Notes: generated by a model from the sequence alone, not told the origin. DNA of 64,000 bases from Hymenopus coronatus (GCA_030762935.1 CM060900.1:290168784-290232783), one strand, 5' to 3'. Numbered from the stretch's first letter, positions 33,775 to 45,821 are shown. A program made the numbers and translations.

Positions 33775-36120
33775 TTATATTTGCACCAGTGGCAACTCAA
33801 ATGTAAATATACAGGTTGTGTTACCAGAAGGAAGAGAAGATGTATATGTAATAGAGTTAAGCTGTATAGTAGTTATAGTTATGTATGTTGGAAGTGAAAT
33901 GAATTCAAATTCAGATATAATTCTTAAGCTTGTTTTTTGAAGAATGAGTTTTCTGTTCAGATTGGTGATACTGGTACTTCCCCAAATTTCAAATCCATAA
34001 TTAATGTGGCTGTATATAAAACCATAATATGCAAGTTTTAGAACATCTATAAATAAATGTTTTGACATTTTTCTTCTAACATATACAGCTGAATTAATTT
34101 TTTACTTATCCACCTGATTATGGAATTTTAAATTACTGTCCAGTTGTAAATCCAAAAGGTTAATAACTTTTACTTCCTGTTATTTTTTCATTGATAGTGA
34201 AATTAATAATTTTATTACTATTTCTGTATTCAAATAGTATAATGTTACATTTTGCTTTATTAATCTTAGGAATATTTTCTCTAAAATGTTATACTAAATA
34301 ATTTGTCTGTTCTTTAAGATTTTTTTGTAAGCCAATTTCTAATTTATCCCAAAAGATCAAAAATATATCACCGGTATATGCTATTGCTTTGTCACTATTA
34401 ATATTGGGCATGTAATTTACATACAGTATATATAGCAAGGGACAGAGTAGTGATCCTTGTGGTATTCCCAAGCCTACATGGTCATATCCAGATAAAATTT
34501 GTTAATAGTGTTGCCCAATTTGTATACTACATCTGTACATTATTTAAATCTCATTAGGTAAGTTAATAATTCTAACATTTTACCCCTTATTCCATATTGT
34601 CATAGCTTCACAATAATGTGTAATGGCACACACTTCCAAAGGCCTTATACAAATCTAGGAATAATCCTACCACATTGTCATTTTTTTCCAAGATGGGTTA
34701 ATATTTCATGAACAACTGATGTCTATTATTGCAGCCACAGTTGAGAATTTATTCCTAAATCCATGGTGTAAAGTATTTAGTAAATTATGTTTAATCAGGA
34801 AATATAGCAACTGTTTTGTTATGATTTTCTCATATAATTTAGCAAGTACAGATAAGTGTTATAGGTCTGTTATTGTTTTTATCATGTTTGTCAGCTTTTT
34901 TAAACACTGGTATATTAAGTATGTTTTTAAACATTCAGGAATTTATAAGATGTTTGAGGATATTTTCCAATGCACTGGAACATCTTTTTAAAATGTTAGT
35001 GGATATACTTCTCTCCAGCAGACGTTCAGATTTTAAAACTATTTGTTAGTCCACTAATTTCCTTTTTGTATGTTGGCATCAGCTATATCATATCTGGTAT
35101 GGAAAAATGTATAGTATTAGTATTGTTATTTATTTTCCACACTATTTGTAAGGTAAGAATTAAATAAATTATATTACAATTATCTGGTAGATTACTTATA
35201 ATTTCTGACTGATTGTTGAGTGCAATATTCTTTAAGTGTTCTTCATTCCCCTTATGTAAATTTAAGACCCTTCAAGCTGCTTTTGTCTTATTAGAGGATT
35301 CAATAATACTTTCCCCCAATTTTTGTGCTTTTAAGGCAATATGCATATATTGTTTTTTAAAACCCTTGTATCTTTCTTTATAAAATGTAAAACCTGTATA
35401 TTTATAAAATTTGAATATGCTTTTAATTTTATCCCTTAATAATTTTACTAAAGGAATATTAACTTTATGCTGACATTTGTTAGATTTAAATAATTTTCTA
35501 TTAAGAATATATTAAAATAGTACAAAAATATTTCATAGAAAAAAAATCCCATTTCCTATTAGTACCCTGAGTTAGATATACTGGTATCCAATTTATATGT
35601 AAAAGTGCTGCTATAAATAGTGACATTTTATAATCTGTTATCAGTCTGCTTAGACTACAACTCACTTCTGTAATTTCAGTATCACAGTCATAAACATCAA
35701 TTATTTTGGTTCTGTAATCTAAGATATGATATTCCTGTACAAAAGAAGAATATTCTTCATCACTCAGATTTGTTATAAGATCAGTTATTGATGTATTCTC
35801 TGTAATTTTATCATATTATTTATTATGTTATGCAGATTAAAGCTAGCAAATGTGTCCAGAAATTGTTTGGAATGATAGAATTAACTGCCAGGTGAAGGTT
35901 GTTTCCCTGATTAACAATTCCTTGATGAGGATTTAAAGCTATCCTTGGTATACTTAAAATACTTCTCACTGCACTGCACAATGCTGCCACTAGATACTTT
36001 TTACCTGCTGCATTTAAATCCAGCCAATGCCTAGTGTTATTTCCCCTTGGTAGGTAACCTATATGTACTAGCACAACATTGGGATACTTCACACCTAACA
36101 ATTTTTTGCCACTTATTCAT
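33775..36120 (-). mobile_element. LINE, minus strand, decayed
   Basis: Read right to left: the NTRHWLDLNAAGKKYLVAAL block (about 36030) resembles the C-terminal end of SGNH-hydrolase-type ORF1 proteins of CR1/jockey-like LINEs; a long stretch with stops (endonuclease largely unrecognisable) follows; then GIPQGSLLCPLLYILYVN (about 34470) and the catalytic region (IAYTGDIFLI, where the usual FADD has decayed, about 34380); then LKLAYYGFIYSHINYGFEIW followed by GSTS (34045-33960), the thumb. Its 3' end lies against the plus-strand LINE. The scrap at 31464-31715 could be the missing C-terminus of the same family. Confidence 0.65.
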
Positions 36121-37290
36121 CTTCTTAATTTCTTTTTCAGAAACAAATTGAATGCTAAATCATGGCAGTATAAGATACTTGTAATAATCAATCGCCTGTT
36201 GTTTCCTTAGATCTCAGTCCAATTGTTTATTCATTTTATCGATCATCTGGTTAGCTTTGTTTTTATAGATGATGTTTGATCTACCCATCACTATATTCGT
36301 TATACCCTCAGTAATGTACATTTTCTAATTTAGCACTTGGCTTCACATGTCCAATTACACTAGCATTTTCTAGACACTCACACAATGTTGAAGCTATGGC
36401 TGTAAATGTATAACATTTTCTTAATGTTAGGTTTTTTTCACATATGATTTGGGTTTTTTTTTATTTCTGTCACCTCTCTTTCTTCTAAATCTAAATATGG
36501 GTTCTGTGTTTCGATACTTATCCTCTCTTTAGATTTATCCTCACATTTGCCCAAACTGGTTTCTTCGGCTATGTCCATATTACCTTGTAGTTACCTCGTA
36601 AATGAAGCTTCACCTTCACATTTCTTTCTTGTGATAAGTTTGGTTCTGTACTTCTTTTATGTCATTGTTCATGACATAAATTATTCTTTTGGAGTGATAT
36701 AATTGTCTGACTCCCAAAAATATAGAACTTAAAGAGGGTTTCTGCATGCATATAAAGAAAGAAGTTACCCATGCTTGCAAGAAAATCATAAACACTACTA
36801 GCAGAAGGATATTTCTATTTAGACTATGCTTTTGGTTCATGTTACGTATGAAATGTAATGATTCATTTTAGTAAAGCACATGTTATATTTGCAAACTTGA
36901 CATTTGGCAGATGTTACATGTTATAATTTTGCGAGTACCTTTTCTTCTGCTTGTTTTTTGTTAGTTATGATTACATTCAAAAGTAAATTGTATAATGTGA
37001 ATGTTTTTCTCAAACTGTTATTTTAGTAATGTTCACTAACTTAAATGAAAAATTTAAATCCTTTTAATCATGTCAACTTTAATATTGTAACAGACCTGCT
37101 CTTCATTATGTAAACAAACAACTCTTTATTTCTTCCAACTGATTAAATTTGTTTACAAATAAGCATGTTTATTCAATGCTTTTTTGAGACAATACATGTC
37201 GTATCACAGAATTAGAAGGTAGTTATAAGGGAGATATAAATTACATTAAGAAGGGAAAAATATACATTTGAAATGGCCAGGGTAGAAATA
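36121..37290. other. AT-rich tract, possibly LINE 5' region
   Basis: Minus-strand frames such as 36616-36840 could be decayed ORF1 of the neighbouring minus LINE, but I recognise no domain. Confidence 0.3.
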
Positions 37291-38105
37291 TTGTGAAACA
37301 TGTCAAAAAGTGTGAACACAGATTTTACTACGGTGCAAACGTGCCCAGTACATGGGTTTTCAGGCAACCCAGGTAGACATGTACAATACTGGAGGGACCC
37401 GAAACAAAGGGGAATGGAAGGTTCTTTGCCCAATGGTGGACATGACAAAAGAATAACAATGGGGTTCTTGTTGGTCGAGAGAAGCAACTTCACTTGCTGT
37501 GAGGGATGCAATGAGATAAGACATGCTATTTGATTCAGCAGTGGAGACAAATGGGCTATGTATGGCCATTATAGAAACAGTGCTAGTTAATACACCTTGT
37601 GTGTCACAAGTAATAAGGGATGATAAGTGTGGTCAAGTGAATAGTAGCTGAAAGTGGGGGAGAACTTAGGAAGAATGCATGTGTGTTCAATGGCAGAAAA
37701 TATCAAAGAAAAGAAATAAACAAATTCAACAGTAATCGTGAACTCAAAGGAAACCACTTGTATGTTAACACCACCCCTGAGAAAGTTCCCATGCTGACAT
37801 ATCCTGAGCTAGGGCATTCATACTTCCATCTGAACCATCATGCGAGATGTAAAGTTGGAACCCCTTTAAAGCAACCTATAATGGGAACCGTCACATTTTG
37901 TAACAATTATGCTGTACCGTTTTCTTTTGATGCTCGCTGTGGCTACAATTACCACTCTGGACTTGCCTTTGAATCTGACTTGCTGGGACTTGTTCACCAC
38001 TGCAGGTGTCACAAATTCAGACATAGGTTTAATAATTGGAGCTTTGATGTAAAGTGTCCATTGAGTGTACAAATGCTCACTCATACAGGTATAACAATGC
38101 ATTAG
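37291..38105. other. Unassigned open frames on both strands
   Basis: Two longer frames overlap: plus 37300-37533 and plus 37683-38105 (140 codons, with HHARCKVGTPLKQP and CGYNYHSG), while the minus strand is also open in places (37212-37550, 37866-38102). None resembles a family I know. The less AT-rich composition compared with the flanks suggests decayed coding sequence from a transposon rather than intron background. Direction is undecided. Confidence 0.3.
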
Positions 38106-38179
38106 CTAATAAAAGGAAGCTACCAGATACATAAATAATGACTTTGGAAGCAAGCTGCTCAAATACAAGCAGCAAATAT

Positions 38180-38352
38180 GACTGTCAAAAGCTTCCGCAT
38201 GTGATATTTGTGGTGGACAAAGTGACGCAGGGGTGGGTCTTCTCTGGGTTCTCTGGTTTCCCCTGCCATTGCATTCCACCGGTGCTCCATCTTCATTCAT
38301 GTATCATTGCCTGCAGTGCCTCAAGTAGTTAAAATGGCATTAAACCTACTAA
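38180..38352 (+). mobile_element. SINE 3' fragment
   Basis: GGTGGGTCTTCTCTGGGTTC, then GGTTTCCCCTGCCATTGC, resembles the mid part of arthropod SINEs, and the unit ends GGCATTAAACC followed by a short poly-A (38351-38359). No tRNA head is present. Flanks AGCAGCAAATATGAC and AGCAGCAGAGATTATGAC may be a diverged target duplication. Confidence 0.4.
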
Positions 38353-38849
38353 AAAAAAAGAAGCAGCAGAGATTATGACCAACAAGGTGTAGTCACACTG
38401 CTCCATCTTCAGGGCAGGTCATCCCAACCAACAGCATTGTAACAGGTTAGATGATCCAGGTGTACTACCAGCCGCTTCTCTCAGGGCAGCCTCTGGATGC
38501 AGTAGATGACATCATATTCTTTTCACCATAAAGTACGATCTAGTCATCATTGTTGAAGCTTGGGGCAGCATCCCTTGGTCCAGGTAGGGTGATATAGTCA
38601 CACCAGATAACCTTGCTGGAAACCTTGCCTGTTTGCCTGCTGGTCATAACAGATCTTCATCCATTTGCTCACTACCTGGATGTGTTGATGTGCCATCTCA
38701 AGCGTTCATGAAGTCAGTCTACAACATTCTCCACATAATCGACTGCTGGTTGTTGTCACCAGGAGGACTCCCAAGCATCAGGTTGCATGGTAGATATAGC
38801 TCTCTGCCAAAAACCAAACTGGCTGCTGACAACCCAATGGTGTCGTCGG

Positions 38850-39200
38850 TTAAAGAGTAGTAGGCCAGCGGAAAAGTGGCTTTCTCAGATCCCAGTCTCT
38901 CTGGTGATTGGCCACAGCCTTCCTCAAAGGCTCTTCTAGAATCAAGATCTGCTGCTCAACCGTACCATCTGACTGTGGATGGAGAGGTGTTTTGCACATC
39001 TGGTGCATTCCAAGTTGCTCCAGTTTTTCTCCCATCAGGTTAGTGCCCTGAATGCTGTGTAAATCCAATAATATCCTATAGCAACAGAAGAGTTCTTCTA
39101 GGATTGTTATGGTGTTGACTTGAAGTAATCCATGTTGACCAACAGATACTTGTTGCCCCTGTTTGACACAGGAATTGACCCAGCTACCGCAATGGCTATG
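38850..39200 (-). pseudogene. Gypsy integrase remnant
   Basis: The minus-strand frame 38850-39068 gives LDLHSIQGTNLMGEKLEQLG and PLHPQSDGTVEQ. This is the catalytic core end of Gypsy integrase, with HxDQG turned to HSIQG (the second catalytic Asp replaced) and the Glu kept in the TVEQ block. To its right a NMDYF segment (about 39130) fits the first catalytic region. Downstream, a YDQQANRQGFQQGYLVWLY-like stretch (about 38640) is the chromo/GPY-side domain. Inactive by several stops. Confidence 0.75.
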
Positions 39201-39488
39201 TGTTTGAATGGTGATCCCATGTTATACTGCTGCATGTGAACCTGGCTACTGGTCTGTGGGCCACAACTTACCTCTCACATAGACATAGGCAGCACCACCC
39301 CCAAGCATCTCCCTCTTGCCGAAGCTAGAAGTGCCATTGTCGGAACATCTTAATTGTTCAATTGGGTTTCAGATGTCCTACCAAAGCCCCCACATCTACT
39401 TTCTCCTCTGAGGGAGGATCAGCTGCTCTCTCTGGGTCTTCCCATCAGATGACTCCCATACTCAGAACAGTACTGCTTCTTTGGTCTT

Positions 39489-39784
39489 TAGTCGCCCTCC
39501 GTGGTGTAATGGTTACCATGCTAACTTCATATACCCGAGGTCGTGAGTTCAAACCCGGCGGAGGACGATGGATTTTTACGGGTGTAAAAATCCTTAGCAT
39601 GGCTTCCTTCAGTAGGGAAGTAAAGCCGTTGGTCCCGTGTCATAGATTTGTGGCATGTAAAAGAACCTCAAGCCTGATAGAGAGGCCTCTGAGCAAAATT
39701 AAACGGTCTTTCATGCCCAATTTAGAATGGGATGCTCAGAACCATAATAGTTAAAGAGCATCCATAAATAACATGCCATTTCAT
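39489..39784 (+). mobile_element. tRNA-derived SINE inside the Gypsy element
   Basis: The tRNA-like head (39493-39566) has an A-box-like GTGGTGTAATGGTTACCATG and a B-box-like AGTTCAAACCC. The body is unrelated to the 30169 SINE. It is flanked by the exact 12-bp duplication TTCTTTGGTCTT (39477-39488 and 39785-39796). The 3' end has GTTAAAGAGCATCCATAAAT rather than a poly-A. Its clean duplication shows it inserted into the already present Gypsy. Confidence 0.85.
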
Positions 39785-39959
39785 TTCTTTGGTCTTAAAT
39801 GAGCACCATTGGGCTCAGTACAACTTGTACAATTGCCCTCGAAGCTCTCTCTAGTCCTTACCTCCACTTCTCTCAGGAGTGGCCCCTAGTCATCAACCAA
39901 CAGCTGCTCCCTCCTTAGGCCTGTGCTATTCTATCAGGCTGCAGGCACTGCCAAAATGA

Positions 39960-40930
39960 CACAGATAGCTGCAGCTCACTCTTTCTCCTCAATCTTGGTG
40001 CAGTGGCCACACTTCTCCAAAGAGGGTCATCGTGACATGGCATATGCATTGGAGTGGTTCATTCCTTTCTGAAGCTGTGATGTAAAGATGTATTCTTGTA
40101 GTATCTGGACCCAATCTGGTCCTGTATATTCTTGAAGCCCAACAGCCAGATGAAGGCGGAGTGATCAGTGCTTGGATGGAATGGCTGACTGTACCTTTGC
40201 TTGTGGAGGTTCTCCAGTGTCTTTGCTATTGCCTAGAGCTCTAATTGGCAAATGCAGTAGTTCTTTTATGCCTTGCAGAGTGTCTTGTAGGAGTCTATTA
40301 TCCATGCCTGGTCATTCTGGACCTAGGATAGAATACTGCAAATGCCAGTGTCACTGGCCTCAGTGTCCACAAAAAAGTTGCCTCTAGGTTATGGAAATCC
40401 TAAAATAGGCACACTGCAGAGTGCTGACTTAAGTGCCTACAATATGTTCTGTACATCTTCTGACCACGAGCAGTGCTCTTCTGAGAGATGAGTGTGGTGT
40501 TTTGCAATGTTGGAGAAACCTCTGATGAACCAGAAGTAGTAGCTACACAGGTCCAGGAAACACTTCCTGTGCCTTCTCCAGGTCCATGGCCACCCCAAAT
40601 GTGGCCCAGGTAGTTTTCACCTCCTTGCAAGAATTGACACTTCTTCATGGTCAACTTCAGGTTAGCTGCCTGCAGTCTTTGCAGTATCCTGGCTAGGCTC
40701 TCGAAATGGTCTTTGAAGTTGTTGACCACTATGATGTCATCCAGTTAGAGCAGGCAGGCATTGTACATCCACCCTTTCATCACCAATTCCATGAGGTGTT
40801 GGAAGGTGGCTGGCTCATTGCAGAGGCCAAAGGTCATAATCATACATTCCCAAAGTCTTTGACTTGTCAAGAATTCAGTCCTCTCCTTATTTCTGGGATC
40901 TAAGGCCACTTGCAATTTCAAGTCCAAACT
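39960..40930 (-). pseudogene. Gypsy reverse transcriptase and RNase H remnant
   Basis: Right to left: LWECMIMTFGLCNEPATFQH (about 40845), GWMYNACLL leading into the catalytic YLDDIIVV-type block (about 40740), SLARILQRLQAANLKLTMKK then CQFLQ and YLGHI (40700-40610), and an RNase H end with DHSAFIWLLGFKN (about 40160) and HSNAYAMSR (about 40040, normally HxNADALSR). Stops occur throughout. Normal Gypsy order and spacing are kept. Confidence 0.75.
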
Positions 40931-41959
40931 TGAGAATCACTGGGCATAAATAAGTGTGTCCAGGGTGTTATCAATTCAGGGTAAGGGGAAACGGTCCTTT
41001 CTGGAGATGGCATTCAGCTTCCTGCAGTCCATAAGCATAGCTTACCATTCTTCTTCACCAAGGCTATAGTGACACATCAAGAGCTGTCAGAACTCTTCAA
41101 TGTTTCTCCTAGATCCTATGTTCTCCAGCATGTCTCACAACTCTGCCTTTTTTGCCAGAGGAACACCCCTTGTGGTTGCCAGATAGGTTGGGTATCTTTG
41201 GTGTTGGTGTAATGGAGTACTTGGTCAGAGCCATAATCATCGATCTCTTAGCTGAAGACAGACAGGTATTGGCTAAGTAGACTCTGGACCCACTCCAGGT
41301 TTGAAACTGTGGGATGGTCAACCGACCTTCAGCAAATCTTTCAGCTGGGGTCCCAGGTCCTGCAATGGTGCTGGCTGGTCAGATCTGTCGCATTGCAACA
41401 TACTCATTGCTGGCTTACACTTCCCCAACTCCATCCCAACCTGGATGTATGTTGGATTGACCAGTCTCATGGGCACTTTCTTCCAACAAGGCAACAATGC
41501 CCTTGCAATGCATAATCCATTCAGTTATGTCTTCTGGTCCAATCCCAGGTTCCTTGACTGTTAGACCTCGAGGAGCACCTTCACCATCGCCTTACTTCTT
41601 GCAGACAATGCTGGATCATCCCTCAGCATCACCCTGTAGATCCCTGGAAGTTCATGGAAGCTCTAGAGCAATACTTCATCTCAGCTAAGTTACAAGATCT
41701 TCTGGCCTACTTTGACCATCACCTTGTAGCTCCTAGCCCTAGTATCACATCCTTGGCGATCCTTGCTGCGAATACCCACAGGCCTACTTCAACCATCACC
41801 TTGTAGCTCCTAAGGGCATCTAGTCCTAGCATCACACCTTGGCTATGCTTGCTACGAATAAACAAGGCTCACAATGCTCCATTTCAATGTCACCTCCAGC
41901 GGGACCTCCTCCACAGACAAGATATCACTCGATGATGTCACTGCTCAATAGGACCAACT

Positions 41960-42670
41960 AGATGTTCATAATGGCAAGCCCTTTGCTATGTCAGGTCTGA
42001 TTACAGTCATGGCTACACCTGTATCCACTAGTACATGGCACAGATTTCCTTCTATCCAGCAGTGTATGGTGAAACTGCCATCCACTCTGCTGCCCAAGGC
42101 ACGTAGTGTTGCTCAAGGTGTTGGTGATAATGGACCTGGCGTGCCCCTCCATTGCTTCCTGCCTGCTTGTTGGCCACACTCCCGGCACTCGCTGCTCGAA
42201 AGTAATTGTCTATGGGTTGTCTGTCTCCCTGTGATGGCAAATGCTCCTTGTCTTGGTCAGCATAGTTGTTTTCTTGGCTGCCTCCATCCTTAGTGATGCC
42301 ATCATGGGTCACCTTGTTGTTGAGCCAAGCATCAGGCATTATCATATCTTGGGGTCGCACACCCCATTGGCAAGGGAGGAGGCAACTTCCTGTGACAAGT
42401 AATTGGGTGGTAATTTCACCAGGGCTTTGCTCACCAGCTGTTCTATAGCTGTTCTATAGCTGGGTGAACTTCTGTATCACATCCCATAGCTGTTGCAGCC
42501 TTGACTTAAGCTGACTGTGGTGGCTGCAGCCAAGCAATTGTTCCCAAATTGGTTTTTGAGGGCCTTCCAGATGTCTCTGGATATAAGGATCGCATTCAGT
42601 ACTTCTGCCATCCATCCCTGGAGGCTTGCTATCAATGTGCAGCTTTTTTCTCTGCTGACCATCTCTTGTG
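41960..42670 (-). pseudogene. Gypsy gag and protease remnant
   Basis: Gag: LIASLQGWMAEVLNA (about 42630) and WKALKNQFGNNCLAAA (about 42560) resemble the capsid end of Gypsy gag. A CRECGQQAG piece (about 42190) may be the remains of a CCHC knuckle. Protease: LVDTGVAMTVIRPDIAKGLP (about 42030-41970) has the DTG catalytic triad (usually DTGA/S). Frame changes separate the parts. Confidence 0.65.
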
Positions 42671-43243
42671 GAGTGGCAATGGTGGCAAGCTGTTGGCAGA
42701 AGACCTCAAAAGTTGATATTTTATCATACTTAGGTCATTGTACATATGTATATAAACTATTATAAACATTTTATATTGCTGACATGTCCAATAACAATGT
42801 ACAGTATTCCCAAATGAAATAAAGACAAATTGACATGTAGTGAAACAGTGCTAATAACATCACCTTAAAATGCAGATATTGTTTAACATATCAATTTCAA
42901 GTTGTAAATGGTATTTTTGATGTAGCTTTGCCATGAAAACTGACATGAAACATGAGAAATTCTAATAACTACAAGAGATCTGACAACTCTGTAATAAATT
43001 CTTCACAATGCAGAGTGATTTCCTTATAAGTAAGCATTGAACATAGAGTTAATAATCCTGCTTTCTAAGTTGCTAACAAGATTAGGAATTGACAGATATC
43101 AAAGCCTTTGATACTGATCTGCCAGATTGTTTATTCTTTTGCCTCCTTCTGACAGTCTTCCTGTTCTTTGCTTTACTTACACTCCCTTATTTTTTATTTA
43201 TTTTTTTTTTCATTTGGGTAAATATAAATATTTGCTTGTTCAG
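42671..43243. other. Intronic tract
   Basis: AT-rich, with a poly-T/TTTA-rich stretch (about 43188-43211). No feature except that it leads into a plausible splice acceptor at 43243. Confidence 0.35.
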
Positions 43244-43444
43244 ATAGGCCTGCCTACATTTTTATTCAACAAGATGCCACAACAAATGCTTTCAAAGTAA
43301 CCATACTTGGAAAGCAGTTTCCACCAGTTAAACAGGGATGGCATGATGACAGAGAATTTGAAATTATACATTTAAGTAAACCAGAAATTCTGTATAGTAA
43401 TGAAAATTGTAGATTAAAAATGTCAGACCACTGTTTCCTGTTAG
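43244..43444 (+). CDS. Candidate in-frame cassette exon of TRAPPC9 (unconfirmed)
   Basis: A 201-nt open segment lies between an acceptor (ATTTGCTTGTTCAG) and a weaker donor (GTGCTG). It begins with two bases that complete the G left by the 25784-25976 exon (giving Asp) and ends with one base that the 47693 exon completes, so including it keeps frame. The 67 codons look coding (RPAYIFIQQDATTNAFKV, FPPVKQGWHDDREFEIIHLS). The frame has no stop, but I do not recognise the sequence, and TRAPPC9 as I recall it goes directly from LQW to the next exon. Alternatives: a transposon relic or an exon of a nested gene. Confidence 0.3.
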
Positions 43445-43539
43445 GTGCTGTTTATTTTTTTTTGGGGGAGGGGGGGAGATGATAAAGTCTCATTTTCTCT
43501 CTCCAGCTTGTTTAATTTCATATAGTAGCAAAATCTCTT

Positions 43540-43864
43540 TATTCAAATGTTGTTTATTACAATGTCTTTATTGTAATGGTGTAACACAATTTTATCTCTT
43601 GTTACTTTGACCTTCATAGACAGTTGATGACTGCTCTCTAATTCAACTACATTCTTGGAGATGTCTCTCCAAACTAAACTGAGTGAGTCTGCCAGCTCCA
43701 CTTATATACCTCTTGATGATGTGGCAAGAAACTTCCGGAAGTAGAGATCATTGTTGCACATGTAAATTACATGCAGGTGTGACCATAACACTGAGGTGTA
43801 ACAGTGCAGGGCTTTGCGTAAACTGCCACCTTGTGTCATGTTATTTTTAAGCACACCTGTAACA
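43540..43864 (-). mobile_element. LTR of a Gypsy-like element, minus strand
   Basis: Read from 43864 leftwards it begins TGTTACAGGTGTGC, contains GAAGTTTCTTGCCACATCAT then a TATA-like GGTATATAAGTGG (about 43710), and AATAAA signals (about 43570). This is the layout of an LTR with promoter and polyadenylation site. A related but diverged LTR with GAAGTTTCTTGCCATGTCAT is at 60288. It may be the 5' LTR of the Gypsy element to the left or a solo LTR. Confidence 0.5.
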
Positions 43865-44397
43865 ATAAGCTAAGAACGATGGAAAGCAGAAAGCAGGTCA
43901 TTTATGCATGTGCAGTGATTCAGGTAGCAAGGTATAGGTGTGTGTATTTTGTGCATAAACACAATATATTGGCCATGGCAGTTTTGTAAAACATGTAACA
44001 TCAGTACAAAATAAAAGAACACTACTTCAAATACAGTGGTGCTCTGGGGTTCTTTGTTAAATCAAGCAATGGGCGAAAGTCTACAGCTCCAGCTGAAGCT
44101 GCATTTGCATTCCACTCTGTGAAGAACTACATCTTTTATAATTCCATTATATGAGTTCCATAATGTATGTGAAAGTGTTAAAGGGCTGTAGTATTGCAGC
44201 TAAATTTGTGAGTTCAAAAACAGGGCTTGTTCTTCCTCCTCACATTAAAGTGTTAGGACATTCCAGAAGACCCTATACTAGCAATGGTAAATTAAAAATA
44301 ATCTGTGTAGCTTTTCTCTGAATTTGCTGCGAATAGAGATCTGAGCTTTCCTACAGCAAGAGTATTATGCTTTTGACTAAATTTTATACAGCAGTTT
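43865..44397. other. Intronic tract
   Basis: No supported gene. AATAAAAGAAC at about 44015 could be part of the LTR-related sequence. Confidence 0.35.
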
Positions 44398-44640
44398 TGA
44401 ACTATTTTGTTCCAAAACATATAGTCACAAACATATTGTGTATCTTCTACGAGTACATATACAAAATTAAGGCACATACACCTGGCATTTTTACTGTTCC
44501 AAAACATAAAATTCAGAATACACATAAAAGTAAGGTATAAACATTTCTTGTCTGTGTTCCATATGAATGCCACTGCTGGTGCCAGCTTGATTCTTGCTCA
44601 GTTTCAATGTTTCTTTTTACTCCACAGTACATGAAAAATA
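44398..44640. repeat. Direct repeat, left copy, flanking Tc1
   Basis: About 240 nt repeated at 45838-46075, roughly 85-90 percent identical by eye. Landmarks: CTGGCATTTTTACTGTTCCA, AAAGTAAGGTATAAACATTT, and CTCCACAGTACATGAA near the end. The Tc1 element begins 10 nt after this copy. Confidence 0.8.
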
Positions 44641-44649
44641 AGCCACATA

Positions 44650-45821
44650 CAGTGAGTGACTCCCATAATGGTTTGGTTCTGTCAAATTAATTATCTTTGG
44701 ACTTCTTTTCCCTTACATTTAAACAATATTTTCTAGTAATTTATTTTTTGAAAATAGGTATTTATTTCTAGTTCATGATCGATATAGAATGATAGGACAA
44801 AAAGCTTTTATTTACATCCAGACCAACAGATGTCACTACTCATAATCATTTGGTTTCAACCTCCTTCCACTTGATGTTACCTTAGTTCTGCAAAAGGTGA
44901 GCAATTCACTAACAGCCGAGTGTTAGTCGGTTGCTTGAGTTGAATGCTAGCACAAAGTCAAATGGGTCTAAGAGCACCTAACACACGTTCAAAATAAGGC
45001 AACTTTGCATATTTCATCATGCCAAAGGCCATAAATATATAAAAATTGTAAAACTGTTACAAATTCCCAAGAGTATTGTTGGTGACATCATTAGGAGGTA
45101 CAAAAATGAGGACAGAATGTAATTGGTGCCACCCCTAGGTTGGCCAAAAAAGTTATAAGCAAAGATGGACGTGCTGTAGTTAGAAAACAAAAGATAAATC
45201 CAAAATTTACTGCCCCTCAGATTTCTGCACAGATGAATGGGCAGTGGAACAAGCAGGTCAGTCCACAAACAATTAGGAGGATACTAAAACCAGAAGCCTT
45301 TAATGGAAGAGAAGCCAGGAAGAAATAATACGTCAGTGAAATAAATAGGAGACTAAACTTTGTTAAGAAGTACATTTAAAAGGACAAAATCTTGTGGAAT
45401 CATGTTATATTCACTGATGAGAGCCCCTATAAAGTGTTTGGGGCAGTGGGAAGATTATAATGTGGCAATAAATAAACCTGCAACCAACTATGAAGCTTGG
45501 TGGAGGGGGCGTGATGGTTTGAATGTGTATTTCTGCTAGTGGACCTGGAGAGTTGGCGTTTATTGAAGGTATTCTGAACAAACAAATATTTACAGTTGCT
45601 AAAAGACAGTTTGCAGAGAAGTACTGAGAAATCAGGGATATTGGAAACATTCAAGTTTTACCAGGATTACGGTCTCAAACACATGGTCTATGAAGTGTGT
45701 CTGGAACGTTAAAGGGTGCAATTAATTTGTTTATTATGAACAAGTTTGTGAATAAATTAAATGTGAATGAATGGTCAGTGGTTTCAAATATCACAAAATT
45801 GAATGTTTATGGGAGTCACTG
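44650..45821 (+). mobile_element. Tc1-like transposon
   Basis: The left end CAGTGAGTGACTCCCATAA and the right end (inverse) CAGTGACTCCCATAAACA share CAGTG and GACTCCCATAA, the usual Tc1 terminus. TA flanks both (44648-44649 and 45822-45823). Length is 1172 bp, somewhat shorter than typical. The interior is a broken Tc1 transposase on the plus strand. Confidence 0.8.
45000..45710 (+). pseudogene. Tc1 transposase, frame-shifted
   Basis: In order: IPKSIVGDIIRRYKNEDRM (paired-like helix-turn-helix, about 45063), KINPKFTAPQISAQM and QTIRRILKPEAFNGR (45197-45310, second DNA-binding half), NRRLNFVKKYI (about 45345), NHVIFTDESPYKVFG (first catalytic Asp in FTDES, about 45400), KHGGGGVMVWGCISASGPGE-like sequence (about 45495, damaged), and YQDYGLKHM (about 45660, normally the second catalytic Asp in QDNDPKH, damaged). 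The final DD34E/D Glu region is lost. Stops at several points. Confidence 0.75.

Larger units (their letters stand above)
38400..42670 (-). mobile_element. Ty3/Gypsy retrotransposon, minus strand, decayed
   Basis: From right to left the parts follow the Gypsy order: gag, nucleocapsid-like, protease, reverse transcriptase, RNase H, integrase and its C-terminal region (KLVVHLDHL, about 38470). Stops and frameshifts are frequent. A SINE (39489-39784) splits it between RNase H and integrase. I found no LTR at the left end; a minus-strand LTR at 43540-43864 may be its 5' LTR, separated by about 0.9 kb of unassigned sequence. The element is GC-richer than the surrounding intron. Confidence 0.8.

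Noticed and set aside
37291..38105. Frames at 37300-37533 and 37683-38105 as host genes
   Set aside because: Both strands are open, no recognisable domain, no start or splice signals; more likely decayed transposon sequence.
30171..39566. tRNA-like sequences at 30171-30242 and 39493-39566 (and 3250-3318, 51970-52047) as functional tRNA genes
   Set aside because: Anticodon stems are imperfect and each is followed by a SINE body and flanked by a target duplication in most cases.
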